In this document: piece after piece, positions 1 to 8,142 of the stretch | Position numbering within the stretch: position 1 is the first letter of the stretch | Layout: every line of letters starts with the position of its first letter | Assembly: GCF_004217115.1 (NCBI RefSeq) | Contig: NZ_SHKN01000002.1 | Coordinates: 310,001-374,000, forward strand | Reading direction: 5' to 3' | Length of the DNA: 64,000 nt | From: Ancylomarina subtilis | Lineage (GTDB): Bacteria; Bacteroidota; Bacteroidia; Bacteroidales; Marinifilaceae | The notes under the pieces: generated by a model | Database searches by the model: none | What the model was told of the DNA's origin: nothing | Seen by the model: the letters and a program-made list of their open reading frames with translations, nothing else | Program-made: the position numbers and the translations under genes

Positions 1-37
1 GCTAGGAAAGGGGGCGTTTTTTAAGATTTTTTTAAAT

Positions 38-730
38 TTATTGGCTCTCATCTTCGAAATTGAAACCCTCAATTTTTGATGCTCTGAGAATATGATGTTT
101 GCCTGGAGGACCTGCTAGTCTTTTGACTTCAAAACCAGATGCCCGAAGGGCTCTTTTCACAATCCCTTTTGAGCAATAAGTAACTAGACTAGCATCGGTA
201 TTGGAACAATTATATATTTTTTTGAAGATATTTTCATGCCATAGCTCAGGCTGAATATCGGGAGCAAAGGCATCAAAATAAATCAGATCATATTTATCTT
301 CCAAAGTAATCTTTTTTAAGTCTCCCTCTATTTTTTTTAGGTTGAAATAGTCAGATATCTGATACGTTTGATTCCATTTAACCTGATGTAATTTGTTAAA
401 TAAATCGGTGTTTTTAAAATCAATTTGTTGGGGATAATTCAGGACTTTGAGTTGATCTTCCTCAACGGGGTAGCGTTCTATGCTGTGATATTCAATCAAC
501 CTTTTATGAGTCTCAGCTTCAACAAGACTTAGGTAGGCATTGAGACCGGTTCCAAAGCCAATTTCTAAAATACGAATCGGGTTTTTATCAGAAAATCGCA
601 AACCTGCATTTATGTAAACATGTATGGCTTCCTGAATAGCACCATGTGTTGAATGATAATGTTCGTTCAATTCTGGAATAAATATGGTGTGTGAACCATC
701 TTCGGTTAATTTTATTTCTCTTTTCAGCAT
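38..730 (-). CDS. mnmD: MnmD-type tRNA U34 methyltransferase
   Basis: A 230-residue protein matching the stand-alone methyltransferase half of bifunctional MnmC. The family methylates 5-aminomethyl-2-thiouridine at the tRNA wobble base, using S-adenosylmethionine. Seen in the sequence: an SAM-binding motif ILEIGFGTGLNA near residues 54-65, a DLIYFDAFAPD motif near 148-158, and a C-terminal GPPGKHH motif, all typical of DUF752/MnmD. The FAD-dependent oxidase half of MnmC is absent, as is usual in Bacteroidota. The start is an ATG. The gene lies 24 bases downstream of the MATE gene on the same strand, so the two may be cotranscribed. Confidence 0.9.
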   Translation of the reverse strand: MLKREIKLTEDGSHTIFIPELNEHYHSTHGAIQEAIHVYINAGLRFSDKNPIRILEIGFGTGLNAYLSLVEAETHKRLIEYHSIERYPVEEDQLKVLNYPQQIDFKNTDLFNKLHQVKWNQTYQISDYFNLKKIEGDLKKITLEDKYDLIYFDAFAPDIQPELWHENIFKKIYNCSNTDASLVTYCSKGIVKRALRASGFEVKRLAGPPGKHHILRASKIEGFNFEDESQ

Positions 731-754
731 GGTGGCAATTAATAATGCATAGTA

Positions 755-2281
755 CTATGATTCTCTTTTACTGGTCTGATTTTTTTCAGGTTTAATTGGT
801 GAAATGATAACAGCTTGTTGTCGTAATCGACTTGGTAACAAGCTAATCCATTTCTTCTGAAAGGGTAATTCCTGATCATTATCCGGATGACGAAGCAACA
901 CGATAATAAACCCAAAAAACAAGAAACTGCCTTTGAGTATACTCGACAGGGTAAGGCCCCACCAAACTGCTGTGACAGGTACAAATTCGTGCTTAAGATA
1001 CTCTTGAAAAAGTGGTAGGATTTCAACAAGACTATAGGCAAAAATAAATGCAAATGGGATACGTAATATATTTCCGCTTATCCCAATAATGGCTGGAGGC
1101 ATGGCTTTACCAATGCCATTAAAAGCCCCTGTTGCTGTAATTTCAACGCACATGAAAATTTGTGAATAGCTGAGGATGATTAAATAAACAACACCCATTT
1201 TTAAAACAGCAGGTTCGTTTCCTTTTATAAAAAGGCTGAAGACTTCGGCTCCAAAAAAATAAAATAAAGCAGTACTGATTAAGCCTAAAAATGAAGCAAT
1301 ACCTAAAGTGATAAAAAAACCTTTTTGGATTCTGTCCCAACGTTTGGCTCCAAAGTTTTGCCCCGTAAAAGTTCCCAGTGCTGACGAAAAGCCTAAGGCT
1401 GTCATCCAGGAAAGAGCTTCAACCTGAGAGCCTATGGATTGTACGGATAAGGGCATACTGTTTCCTTGTGCAATATTATTCATGACTCGTGCAAGAACGA
1501 TGGCTAATAAGGCAAAACATGCGGATTGTAAAGCAACTGGTCCTCCTATTTTAACGATTGGTGTTAAGAACTGCTTTTGTAATTTGCCTAAATAGTGTTT
1601 GGTTGAAAGTGGTTGATATTTTCCTTTTAATAAGAAAATAAATATCCCGAATACCAAAAGCTGAGAACTAACAGTTGCAATTGCTGCTCCTTCAGCACCC
1701 ATAGCAGGAATAGGTCCCCATCCGAAAATCAGGATTGGATCGATAATCATATTAATAATCAGACCTACAGCATTTACGAAGAAAGGAATTTTTGTTTTGC
1801 CTGTTCCATTATAAATAGCTGACAATGTAATGTTAGAATAAGTGAAAGGCATGCCAAGCGCTACAATTCTTAAATATGTAAATGCGGTTTGGTTTACAAA
1901 ATCACTCTCAATCTGAAACAGACTTATAATTGATCCCGTAAATAACCATACAAGTATCGCAAAACCAATAGAAAGAACTAATGAAAGACCCAAAGCATTT
2001 CGAGTGAAGGCTGTGGCTTCATCCATATTCTTGCGTCCTATAGATTGTGAAATGCAAACTTCGGCACCAATTTTAGGAATATACATTAGGGAAGATCCCA
2101 GCCATACGAGATAACCAGCCATTCCCACAGCTCCAACAGTTTCGCTCCCTACATTCCCCAACCAGGCCATATCGATCATATTGTAGGCCATTTGTACGAA
2201 AGAAGTTGCTATAATAGGAATAGCAAGTTTGAGTATCTGAGAGAATATATTTCCTGAAGTAAGATCTTTTATCCGTGACAC
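755..2281 (-). CDS. MATE family multidrug/Na+ exporter
   Basis: A polytopic protein with about 12 predicted membrane segments. The N-terminal pattern IPIIATSFVQMAYNMIDMAWLG and the internal duplication are typical of the MatE family, which exports drugs or metabolites using H+ or Na+ gradients. The frame stays open to a TTG at 2383. I chose GTG at 2281 (reading VSRIKDLTSGN) because family members begin just before the RIxDLTxG motif and the upstream 34 residues look like untranslated sequence. That gives about 508 residues. The C-terminal tail after the last membrane segment is hydrophilic. The substrate cannot be told from sequence. Confidence 0.87.
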   Translation of the reverse strand: MSRIKDLTSGNIFSQILKLAIPIIATSFVQMAYNMIDMAWLGNVGSETVGAVGMAGYLVWLGSSLMYIPKIGAEVCISQSIGRKNMDEATAFTRNALGLSLVLSIGFAILVWLFTGSIISLFQIESDFVNQTAFTYLRIVALGMPFTYSNITLSAIYNGTGKTKIPFFVNAVGLIINMIIDPILIFGWGPIPAMGAEGAAIATVSSQLLVFGIFIFLLKGKYQPLSTKHYLGKLQKQFLTPIVKIGGPVALQSACFALLAIVLARVMNNIAQGNSMPLSVQSIGSQVEALSWMTALGFSSALGTFTGQNFGAKRWDRIQKGFFITLGIASFLGLISTALFYFFGAEVFSLFIKGNEPAVLKMGVVYLIILSYSQIFMCVEITATGAFNGIGKAMPPAIIGISGNILRIPFAFIFAYSLVEILPLFQEYLKHEFVPVTAVWWGLTLSSILKGSFLFFGFIIVLLRHPDNDQELPFQKKWISLLPSRLRQQAVIISPIKPEKNQTSKRES

Positions 2282-2430
2282 AAATTTGACTTTAAGCTGA
2301 TTAAAATATGAACGAAAGCTTTTTACGTTTGTCTTTGTATAAAAGCTTGTGAAAATAATGTCATGCAAAATTAAGAAATACAAGTAATAATATTGAAAAT
2401 AGCTCGATTAATTCAGATCTTGTAGCCATT

Positions 2431-3501
2431 ATGAGTGAAGAAATAATCAGGAAAATAATTCATATTGATATGGATGCTTTTTTTGCTTCGGTTGAGCAGA
2501 AAGATAATCCTGAACTTAAGGGTAAAGCGGTGGCTGTAGGCGGAGGTGGAGACAGAGGTGTTGTTGCAGCGGCTAGCTATGAAGCGAGAAAATTTGGGGT
2601 GCGATCGGCTTTGCCATCTAAAACCGCATTGAAACGCTGCCCACACCTTATTTTTGTGAAGCCTCGCCATTCGAGATACAAGGAGGTTTCGAATCAGATT
2701 ATGGCTATTTTTCATGAGTTCACCGATTTGGTTGAACCCCTTTCGATTGATGAGGCTTTTCTCGATGTTAGTCAAAATAAGAAAGGTTTACCTTCTGCAA
2801 CTGCAATAGCTGAAGAAATAAAGCGAAGAATAAAAGAGGAAACAGGTTTGACGGCTTCGGCAGGTATTTCGGTGAATAAGTTTTTGGCTAAAATAGCATC
2901 TGATTACCAAAAACCAGATGGCTTATTTGTGATTAAACCCAAAATGGTAGCGTCGTTTATTGAGAAATTGAGCATTGAGAAGTTTTATGGTGTCGGGAAG
3001 GTGACGACAGAAAAGATGCATCAGATTGGCATTTTTCATGGGAAAGATTTAAAGAAACGTTCATTATTGGAACTGACCCGTTTGTTTGGAAAGAATGGAG
3101 CTTACTACTATAATATTGCCCGTGGAATTGACGATAGAGAGGTAAATCCGAATCGGATCAGGAAATCGGTAAGTACTGAAAATACCTTTCACGATGATAT
3201 TAGAAGTAAAGAGGAACTTAAAAAAAGGCTGGAAGAGGCCACTTTGGATCTTCATAAACGCTTAAAGAGGACTAAATTTAAAGGCCGAACAATTAGTTTG
3301 AAAATCAAGTATAGTAATTTCGAACAAATAACCCGCTCTCGTACAGTTTTGCATGAGATAACGGAATATCGTGAAATTTTAGACCTGTCGAATAAGTTGC
3401 TCAATCAGCTCGAGTTGACAGATAGTGTGCGTTTGCTTGGCATCGGGATTTCCAATCAAATGAAACCTAACGAAGTGATCCAATTAACCTTCGATTTTTA
3501 G
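2431..3501 (+). CDS. dinB: DNA polymerase IV (Y family)
   Basis: A 356-residue translesion polymerase. Catalytic motifs are visible: IIHIDMDAFFASVEQ near residue 9 and the SIDEAFLD motif near 104, carrying the acidic metal ligands. A helix-hairpin-helix region (FYGVGKVTTEKM) and a little-finger domain follow. The C terminus QLTFDF resembles a clamp-binding motif (QxxLF-like), which would tether it to the sliding clamp; that is inference. It copies damaged templates at low fidelity. It is divergent from the MATE gene with about 150 bases between them. No LexA-type box was recognised upstream. Confidence 0.93.
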   Translation: MSEEIIRKIIHIDMDAFFASVEQKDNPELKGKAVAVGGGGDRGVVAAASYEARKFGVRSALPSKTALKRCPHLIFVKPRHSRYKEVSNQIMAIFHEFTDLVEPLSIDEAFLDVSQNKKGLPSATAIAEEIKRRIKEETGLTASAGISVNKFLAKIASDYQKPDGLFVIKPKMVASFIEKLSIEKFYGVGKVTTEKMHQIGIFHGKDLKKRSLLELTRLFGKNGAYYYNIARGIDDREVNPNRIRKSVSTENTFHDDIRSKEELKKRLEEATLDLHKRLKRTKFKGRTISLKIKYSNFEQITRSRTVLHEITEYREILDLSNKLLNQLELTDSVRLLGIGISNQMKPNEVIQLTFDF

Positions 3502-3546
3502 TTTAATGAATGCTGAATTCATATCATTCATTCAGAATGATTTTTC

Positions 3547-3554
3547 TATTTTTG
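3547..3554 (+). promoter_or_regulatory. Candidate Bacteroidota -7 element (TATTTTTG)
   Basis: The octamer fits the TAnnTTTG consensus used by the Bacteroidota housekeeping sigma factor. It lies 22 bases before the ATG of the 5'-nucleotidase C-domain gene. No clear TTTG -33 element was seen at the expected distance, so this is a weak call. Confidence 0.35.
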
Positions 3555-3576
3555 CATCTCATTAAAAGATTTAAGG

Positions 3577-4356
3577 ATGTTAAAACACCTAAGTTATTTG
3601 TTGTGGGCAACTTGCTTAATTTTTGTAGTTGCCTGCTCACCTCAATCTCAGCAAGAAGCCGGGGTTTTTGATACCAATTTTAGTATAGATTCTTGTTTGG
3701 ATCAGCAAGCTTCGCAGGATACGGCCTTCATTAATTTGATCAGTTTGTATAAAACCGGGATTGATTCTCAGATGAATCAAATCGTATCGGTAAGTTCTGA
3801 AGCATTAATGTCGGGTAAGCCAGAGTCTTTATTGAGCAACTATATTGCTGATGCAATGCTTGAAATCGGCAATCAGTATTGCCTTGAAAATCATCTTAGT
3901 CATGGTGTCGATTTATCGATTATTAATAATGGTGGTTTGCGAACCAGCCTTCCCAAAGGAACAATAACTACAGGAAAGATGTTTGAACTTTTGCCATTTG
4001 AAAACAAACTTGTGATCATTGGTATGAAGGGGGCTGATTTGAAAAATGTTTTGAGATATTTGGCTGCTAAAAAAGGTGAAGGGGTTTCAGGAATAAAGAT
4101 GGGAATAAAAGACGGGAAAGCTGTCGATGTTAAAATTGGTAGCGAAAAACTGGATTTAAATAAGATTTACCATATCATTAGTATCGACTACCTGGTAAAT
4201 GGAGGAGATGGAATGAATTCTTTTGATAAACGAGAGAATTTTCGTCATATGCACATGAAATTACGTGAAGCGATTATAGCACATGCCAAGACTTTGTACC
4301 AGTCAGGAACTGGAATTAAGTCTGAATTAGATGGGAGGATTTACTATGAGCAATAG
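3577..4356 (+). CDS. 5'-nucleotidase C-terminal-domain lipoprotein
   Basis: A 259-residue protein with a lipoprotein signal (LIFVVACSPQ, Cys at about residue 20). The body matches the substrate-binding C-terminal domain of UshA-type 5'-nucleotidases: the NNGGLRTSLPKGTIT motif near residues 127-141, ELLPFENKL, and the VNGGDGMNSF motif near 207-216. It lacks the metallophosphatase domain, which is the next gene, so the pair is a split enzyme. The two would hydrolyse nucleotides outside the cytoplasm, this half anchored as a lipoprotein. The coding end overlaps the next gene, indicating translational coupling. Confidence 0.88.
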   Translation: MLKHLSYLLWATCLIFVVACSPQSQQEAGVFDTNFSIDSCLDQQASQDTAFINLISLYKTGIDSQMNQIVSVSSEALMSGKPESLLSNYIADAMLEIGNQYCLENHLSHGVDLSIINNGGLRTSLPKGTITTGKMFELLPFENKLVIIGMKGADLKNVLRYLAAKKGEGVSGIKMGIKDGKAVDVKIGSEKLDLNKIYHIISIDYLVNGGDGMNSFDKRENFRHMHMKLREAIIAHAKTLYQSGTGIKSELDGRIYYEQ

Positions 4357-5281
4357 AAGAGATTTTTTTAAGAAGTTGGGAATGGGAGGCCTTTTTTTAG
4401 GTTTAGGTGGCTATTCATTCAGCTCCAAAGCAGCCAAGAACAAGCTGACGAAAATAACATTGCTACACACGAATGATATGCATTCTCATATCGATCCTTT
4501 TCCGGAATCAGATCCGAAGCATCCTGGCTTGGGTGGTTTTGCTCGAATTAATGCCCTGGTTAAAAGAATAAGACGAGAAGAAGAGCACACCTTATTGCTT
4601 GATTGTGGTGATATATATCAAGGGACACCTTATTTCAATTTTTTTAAAGGTGAAGCTGAGTTGAAGCTGATGTCAAAGATGGGCTATGATGCAGGTACAA
4701 TCGGGAATCATGAATTTGATAATGGTCTTGTTGGGATTTCATCTCAGATGAATCATATGAATTTCCCATTTATCAACTCAAATTACGATTTTACGGGAAC
4801 AGTCTTAGAAGGAAAGATAAATCCGTACAAAATTTTCTTCAAAGACAACATCAAGATTGGTATCTTTGGTTTAGGTGTTGAGTTGGAAGGACTGGTTGCA
4901 AGTAAAAATTGTGAGGGGGTTGAATATATTGATCCAATTTATATGGCAGAGAAAATGGTTGCCCTTTTGAAGGATAATGAGAAGTGTGACCTTATTATTT
5001 GTTTGTCTCACTTAGGCTATAGCAGCGATACTGATGACATGTGTGATATAAAGTTGGCGAAAAGCACGTCGGGTATTGATGTCATTTTAGGAGGCCATTC
5101 GCACACCTTGTTGGAAACTGCAACTCGTGTTCGTAATTTAGATGACAAAGAAGTCGTTATCAATCAGGTTGGATGGGCTGGTATTGCTCTTGGCCGAATT
5201 GATTTTTATATCGATAAGGAAGAGGGCATTAAGCTTGCAAGTTCAAGTTTACATTCCATTGATAAAAGATTGGAAGCCTAA
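4346..5281 (+). CDS. Metallophosphatase (5'-nucleotidase N-domain) with Tat signal
   Basis: A calcineurin-like phosphatase of about 311 residues. The N terminus SNRRDFFKKLGMGG is a twin-arginine (Tat) signal. Metal-binding motifs are visible: LLHTNDMHSH, LDCGDIYQGTPYF, GTIGNHEFD and GGHSHT. It is the catalytic half of a UshA-like 5'-nucleotidase whose C-domain is encoded just upstream. An ATG at 4331 is in frame, but the ATG at 4346 is preceded by GGGAGG at 4333-4338 with suitable spacing and gives a tidier Tat signal, so I use 4346. That start overlaps the upstream stop by 11 bases. Confidence 0.88.
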   Translation: MSNRRDFFKKLGMGGLFLGLGGYSFSSKAAKNKLTKITLLHTNDMHSHIDPFPESDPKHPGLGGFARINALVKRIRREEEHTLLLDCGDIYQGTPYFNFFKGEAELKLMSKMGYDAGTIGNHEFDNGLVGISSQMNHMNFPFINSNYDFTGTVLEGKINPYKIFFKDNIKIGIFGLGVELEGLVASKNCEGVEYIDPIYMAEKMVALLKDNEKCDLIICLSHLGYSSDTDDMCDIKLAKSTSGIDVILGGHSHTLLETATRVRNLDDKEVVINQVGWAGIALGRIDFYIDKEEGIKLASSSLHSIDKRLEA

Positions 5282-5323
5282 TGTTTGTATGCGATTCTGA
5301 TTCGGAATCAAAATTTAAAGTAA

Positions 5324-6232
5324 ATGAAGAACGTCTTTAAGAAGCTGGATAAGTCCAATTTACCTTATGTAGAAGGTGTGCTTTCAATTGTAGCTAATAT
5401 TTTATTATTTGCACTTAAATATTGGGCCGGAATCGTTACGGGATCTATTGCTATTATGGCTGATGCCTGGCATACGTTGTCTGATAGTTTGAGCTCGGTT
5501 ATAGTGTTACTGGGTGCAAAATTCTCCAAAAAACCTGCCGATAAAGAGCATCCATTTGGACATGGTCGTGCCGATTTAATTGCAGCTTTTGTCATTGGAA
5601 TTATGCTGATGCTTGTGGCTTTTGATTTTATTCTGCAATCCTACGATACGCTTAAAAATGGAGAAGGTTCCATGTTTGGCCCTTTGGCTATTTATGTGAT
5701 GATTGCCTCTGTGATTTTAAAAGAATTGCTGGCTCAGTTTGCTTTCTGGGGGGCACGAAAATCTGAATCGAAGGTATTAAAAGCCGATGCATGGCATCAT
5801 AGGAGTGATGCGATTTCTTCATTAATTATTTTGATTGGTATCTTTTTGGGTAAGTATTTTTGGTGGCTCGATGGTGCTTTAGGACTTGTTGTTGCTTTAT
5901 TGATTGGTTACGCAGCCTACGAAATTATTCGCGATTCCATTTACACGCTTTTAGGTGAGAGCCCTTCGGCGGAAATTATCGAAAAGCTAAAACGAACTTG
6001 TGAGCGTTGTTATCCTGAAAATTTACATCCGCATCATTTCCATGTTCATTCTTATGGCGATCATAATGAAATTACCTTTCATATTTGTTTGCCTCCTGAA
6101 ATGTCAATTCGAGAGGCTCATGAAATTGTCGATCATATCGAAAATGAAATCACTAAGGAATATGCTTATTCAGCAACACTTCATATTGATCCTCTTGATG
6201 AGGTTGAAACTGAAGGTTTTGATATTGATTAG
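5324..6232 (+). CDS. Cation diffusion facilitator (Zn/Fe-type) transporter
   Basis: A 302-residue CDF protein with about six membrane segments followed by a cytoplasmic C-terminal domain. The transport-site motifs are intact: DAWHTLSDS in the second segment and DAWHHRSDA in the fifth, the HxxxD arrangement associated with Zn2+, Fe2+ or Mn2+. HPFGHGR is the typical cytoplasmic loop. The C-terminal domain has several His residues (HPHHFHVHSYGDH), consistent with regulatory metal binding. It follows the 5'-nucleotidase pair by about 40 bases and may be read with it. Metallophosphatases need divalent metals, so a link is possible but unproven. Confidence 0.9.
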   Translation: MKNVFKKLDKSNLPYVEGVLSIVANILLFALKYWAGIVTGSIAIMADAWHTLSDSLSSVIVLLGAKFSKKPADKEHPFGHGRADLIAAFVIGIMLMLVAFDFILQSYDTLKNGEGSMFGPLAIYVMIASVILKELLAQFAFWGARKSESKVLKADAWHHRSDAISSLIILIGIFLGKYFWWLDGALGLVVALLIGYAAYEIIRDSIYTLLGESPSAEIIEKLKRTCERCYPENLHPHHFHVHSYGDHNEITFHICLPPEMSIREAHEIVDHIENEITKEYAYSATLHIDPLDEVETEGFDID

Positions 6233-6237
6233 TTTTC

Positions 6238-7170
6238 TTAAGTTTTGATGACTTTATTTTCCCGGGCAAAGAAAACGGCAATTATTGCACCGCCAATAAC
6301 GCACACAGCCCCAATCATTGAAATTGGATCTAAATTTTCAGTCTTGATCCAATTCACTTGAAGACCGGAAAGCACTGCCATTGTGATGAGGGTGATGATG
6401 GGATTCAAAGTGACAATGATACTAACTTTGTAGGCCTCGGTATATTTAAAGGCAAAAGCTAAAGAACCATAGGCAACAAGCGTATTTACCCCAAGGAAAA
6501 TGACGATCAACCAAATGGGGAGGCTTAAATCTGCGAAAGCAGGAAAATCAACAGTTGGGGTGTAAAGTAAAGCAGGTAATCCGTAAAGAAACATGTTCAG
6601 TGTTTGGGCAGGATGTTTTTGTACCAATTTTTTTTGAAGTGCAGCATACAAAACCCAGGCAACAGCCCCAATCTCAATCCATAAGAATCCTTTGTTAAAA
6701 GCTTGAGGATCGTGAAGAAACCCTTGTAATTGATTTTGATAAAACAGGATTAGACCAATGCCGGCAATAGCAAATCCCCCAATCTGCTTGTTGTTCAGTC
6801 TTTCTTTATAAACGACGAAACCAACCAGAGCTAATAGGATAGGACCCGTTTGTATAATGATTTGCGCATTACTTGGACTCGTGTAGTTAACCCCTTGGAG
6901 AAAGCCCATATAGTTTAATCCCAATCCTAAGGCAGCAATTACAAGCAGAACAGGGGGACGCTTAAATATCTGAAGCTGTTTTCTATCCATTACTAAGAAG
7001 TAGATAAAGAGAACAGAAGCAGCAAATGTAAATCGGAACCAAACAATAGAACTTGGATCAAGGTATTTAAGTGAGATCTTCAGAAAAATTGGCAAAAAGC
7101 CCCAAAGAAAAGCCGTTAGGCAAGCAAATAAAACCCCTTTAAGATTTGTTGATATTCCTGAGTTTCCCAT
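6238..7170 (-). CDS. DMT/EamA family transporter
   Basis: A 310-residue protein with about ten hydrophobic segments made of two EamA repeats. The first starts at LFACLTAFLWGFLPIFLK and the second around GAVAWVLYAALQKK. Such proteins export amino acids or other metabolites. The SPSNAQIIIQTGPILLAL stretch is characteristic of the family. It converges on the CDF gene with only five bases between the stops. The substrate is unknown. Confidence 0.88.
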   Translation of the reverse strand: MGNSGISTNLKGVLFACLTAFLWGFLPIFLKISLKYLDPSSIVWFRFTFAASVLFIYFLVMDRKQLQIFKRPPVLLVIAALGLGLNYMGFLQGVNYTSPSNAQIIIQTGPILLALVGFVVYKERLNNKQIGGFAIAGIGLILFYQNQLQGFLHDPQAFNKGFLWIEIGAVAWVLYAALQKKLVQKHPAQTLNMFLYGLPALLYTPTVDFPAFADLSLPIWLIVIFLGVNTLVAYGSLAFAFKYTEAYKVSIIVTLNPIITLITMAVLSGLQVNWIKTENLDPISMIGAVCVIGGAIIAVFFARENKVIKT

Positions 7171-7313
7171 TTTGGTCGGATTAAATTATTTAGAATGAGT
7201 TTAAGCAGGACGAAAGTAAACTATTTTTTTAGAATAATAGACGCATTCGGATATGATTTTAGTCTTGTTTTCAATAAATTATCTCTTTGTGTTATGGTTT
7301 GATTGTGAGTTTC

Positions 7314-8027
7314 TTAATCTTGATTTTGAATAACGGGTAAGTCAAAACAAACATAGCCCAAGGCTTTCCAGACTTCCAAAACTTGATTTAAGCCGATTTC
7401 AAATGTTGAATATTCCGGATTGTCCGAATGCAGGATAAATTGATTGTTATCCAAATCCTTTTGAACACGCTTGTAAACGATTCCATCTTCAGTACTGACA
7501 ACAACATGACAGGATCCATTCCGAATCAGTTCCCAATCTTGTACATATTCACAAATGATATAGGCACCAGCAGGTATGGGTAACATACTTTCGCCTTCAA
7601 TTTGGAAAGCACGGTAGCTTTTGTTTTCCGACAGTTCTGCAAAGGGCATTCTGAAGTTTGGAAGTTCACTAATAAATTCAGTATCCGAATAGCCATTTAA
7701 ATAACCAGCCGCCGCCTTTACAGGAACAAGTGTGATCATCTCTTCATTTTGATCATCCACAACAATGGGGAGAATCCTTAGTTTATCGCCTTTGGTATCC
7801 TGAAGTTTTTCTTTGTCCTGAGCGCTAATATCGGTTAGTACGAGTTCATCCAAAGCTCGATTGTAGAACTTCGTGAATTTAAGAAGTGTATCAAGTTTGG
7901 GTGTCGATCTTTTTTTCTCATAAGCGGATATGGATGAGGCACCAATACCTATTTTAAAAGAAAGTTTTGTTTGAGATAATCGTTTTCTTAAGCGAAGGTA
8001 TTTCAAATTCTGTGCGAGATATTGCAT
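7314..8027 (-). CDS. XRE-type repressor with S24 (LexA-like) domain
   Basis: A 237-residue two-domain regulator. Residues 1-60 are a helix-turn-helix of the Cro/C1 type (LSQTKLSFKIGIGASSISAYE). The C-terminal part is a LexA/CI-like S24 fold with the catalytic Ser in EGESMLPIPAG and the Lys in GIVYKRV, so self-cleavage is possible. Similar proteins in Bacteroidota act as general stress or metabolic regulators and are not tied to prophage; no phage genes are nearby. It is divergent from the aldehyde dehydrogenase gene, sharing a 115-base region. A TACTTTTG element at 8069-8076 precedes it. Confidence 0.85.
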   Translation of the reverse strand: MQYLAQNLKYLRLRKRLSQTKLSFKIGIGASSISAYEKKRSTPKLDTLLKFTKFYNRALDELVLTDISAQDKEKLQDTKGDKLRILPIVVDDQNEEMITLVPVKAAAGYLNGYSDTEFISELPNFRMPFAELSENKSYRAFQIEGESMLPIPAGAYIICEYVQDWELIRNGSCHVVVSTEDGIVYKRVQKDLDNNQFILHSDNPEYSTFEIGLNQVLEVWKALGYVCFDLPVIQNQD

Positions 8028-8068
8028 AATAATTCGTTCTGATGAATGTGATAAACTAAAAATTCGTG

Positions 8069-8076
8069 CAAAAGTA
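8069..8076 (-). promoter_or_regulatory. Candidate -7 element (TACTTTTG) of the XRE/S24 gene
   Basis: It fits TAnnTTTG on the minus strand, 41 bases before the ATG at 8027. No convincing TTTG -33 box was seen, so this is moderate to weak. Confidence 0.4.
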
Positions 8077-8111
8077 AAGAATACTTGTTGATATTGGCTT
8101 TGAATTCTTGT

Positions 8112-8130
8112 ATTTTGGTGATTACAAAAT
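8112..8130. promoter_or_regulatory. Inverted repeat ATTTTG-N7-CAAAAT, possible operator
   Basis: A perfect 6-bp inverted repeat with a seven-base centre lies 12 bases before the ATG of the aldehyde dehydrogenase gene, in the region shared with the divergent XRE/S24 regulator. The position suits an operator, but the repeat is short and AT-rich, so chance is a real alternative. Confidence 0.3.
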
Positions 8131-8142
8131 CAAAAAATATTT

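Noticed and set aside
2282-2383. N-terminal extension of the MATE protein to TTG at 2383
   Set aside because: The extra 34 residues do not fit the family, and a GTG start exactly at the conserved N terminus is available.
7314-8027. Phage CI repressor
   Set aside because: The domain layout fits, but there are no phage genes nearby and such S24 regulators are common chromosomal genes in Bacteroidota.
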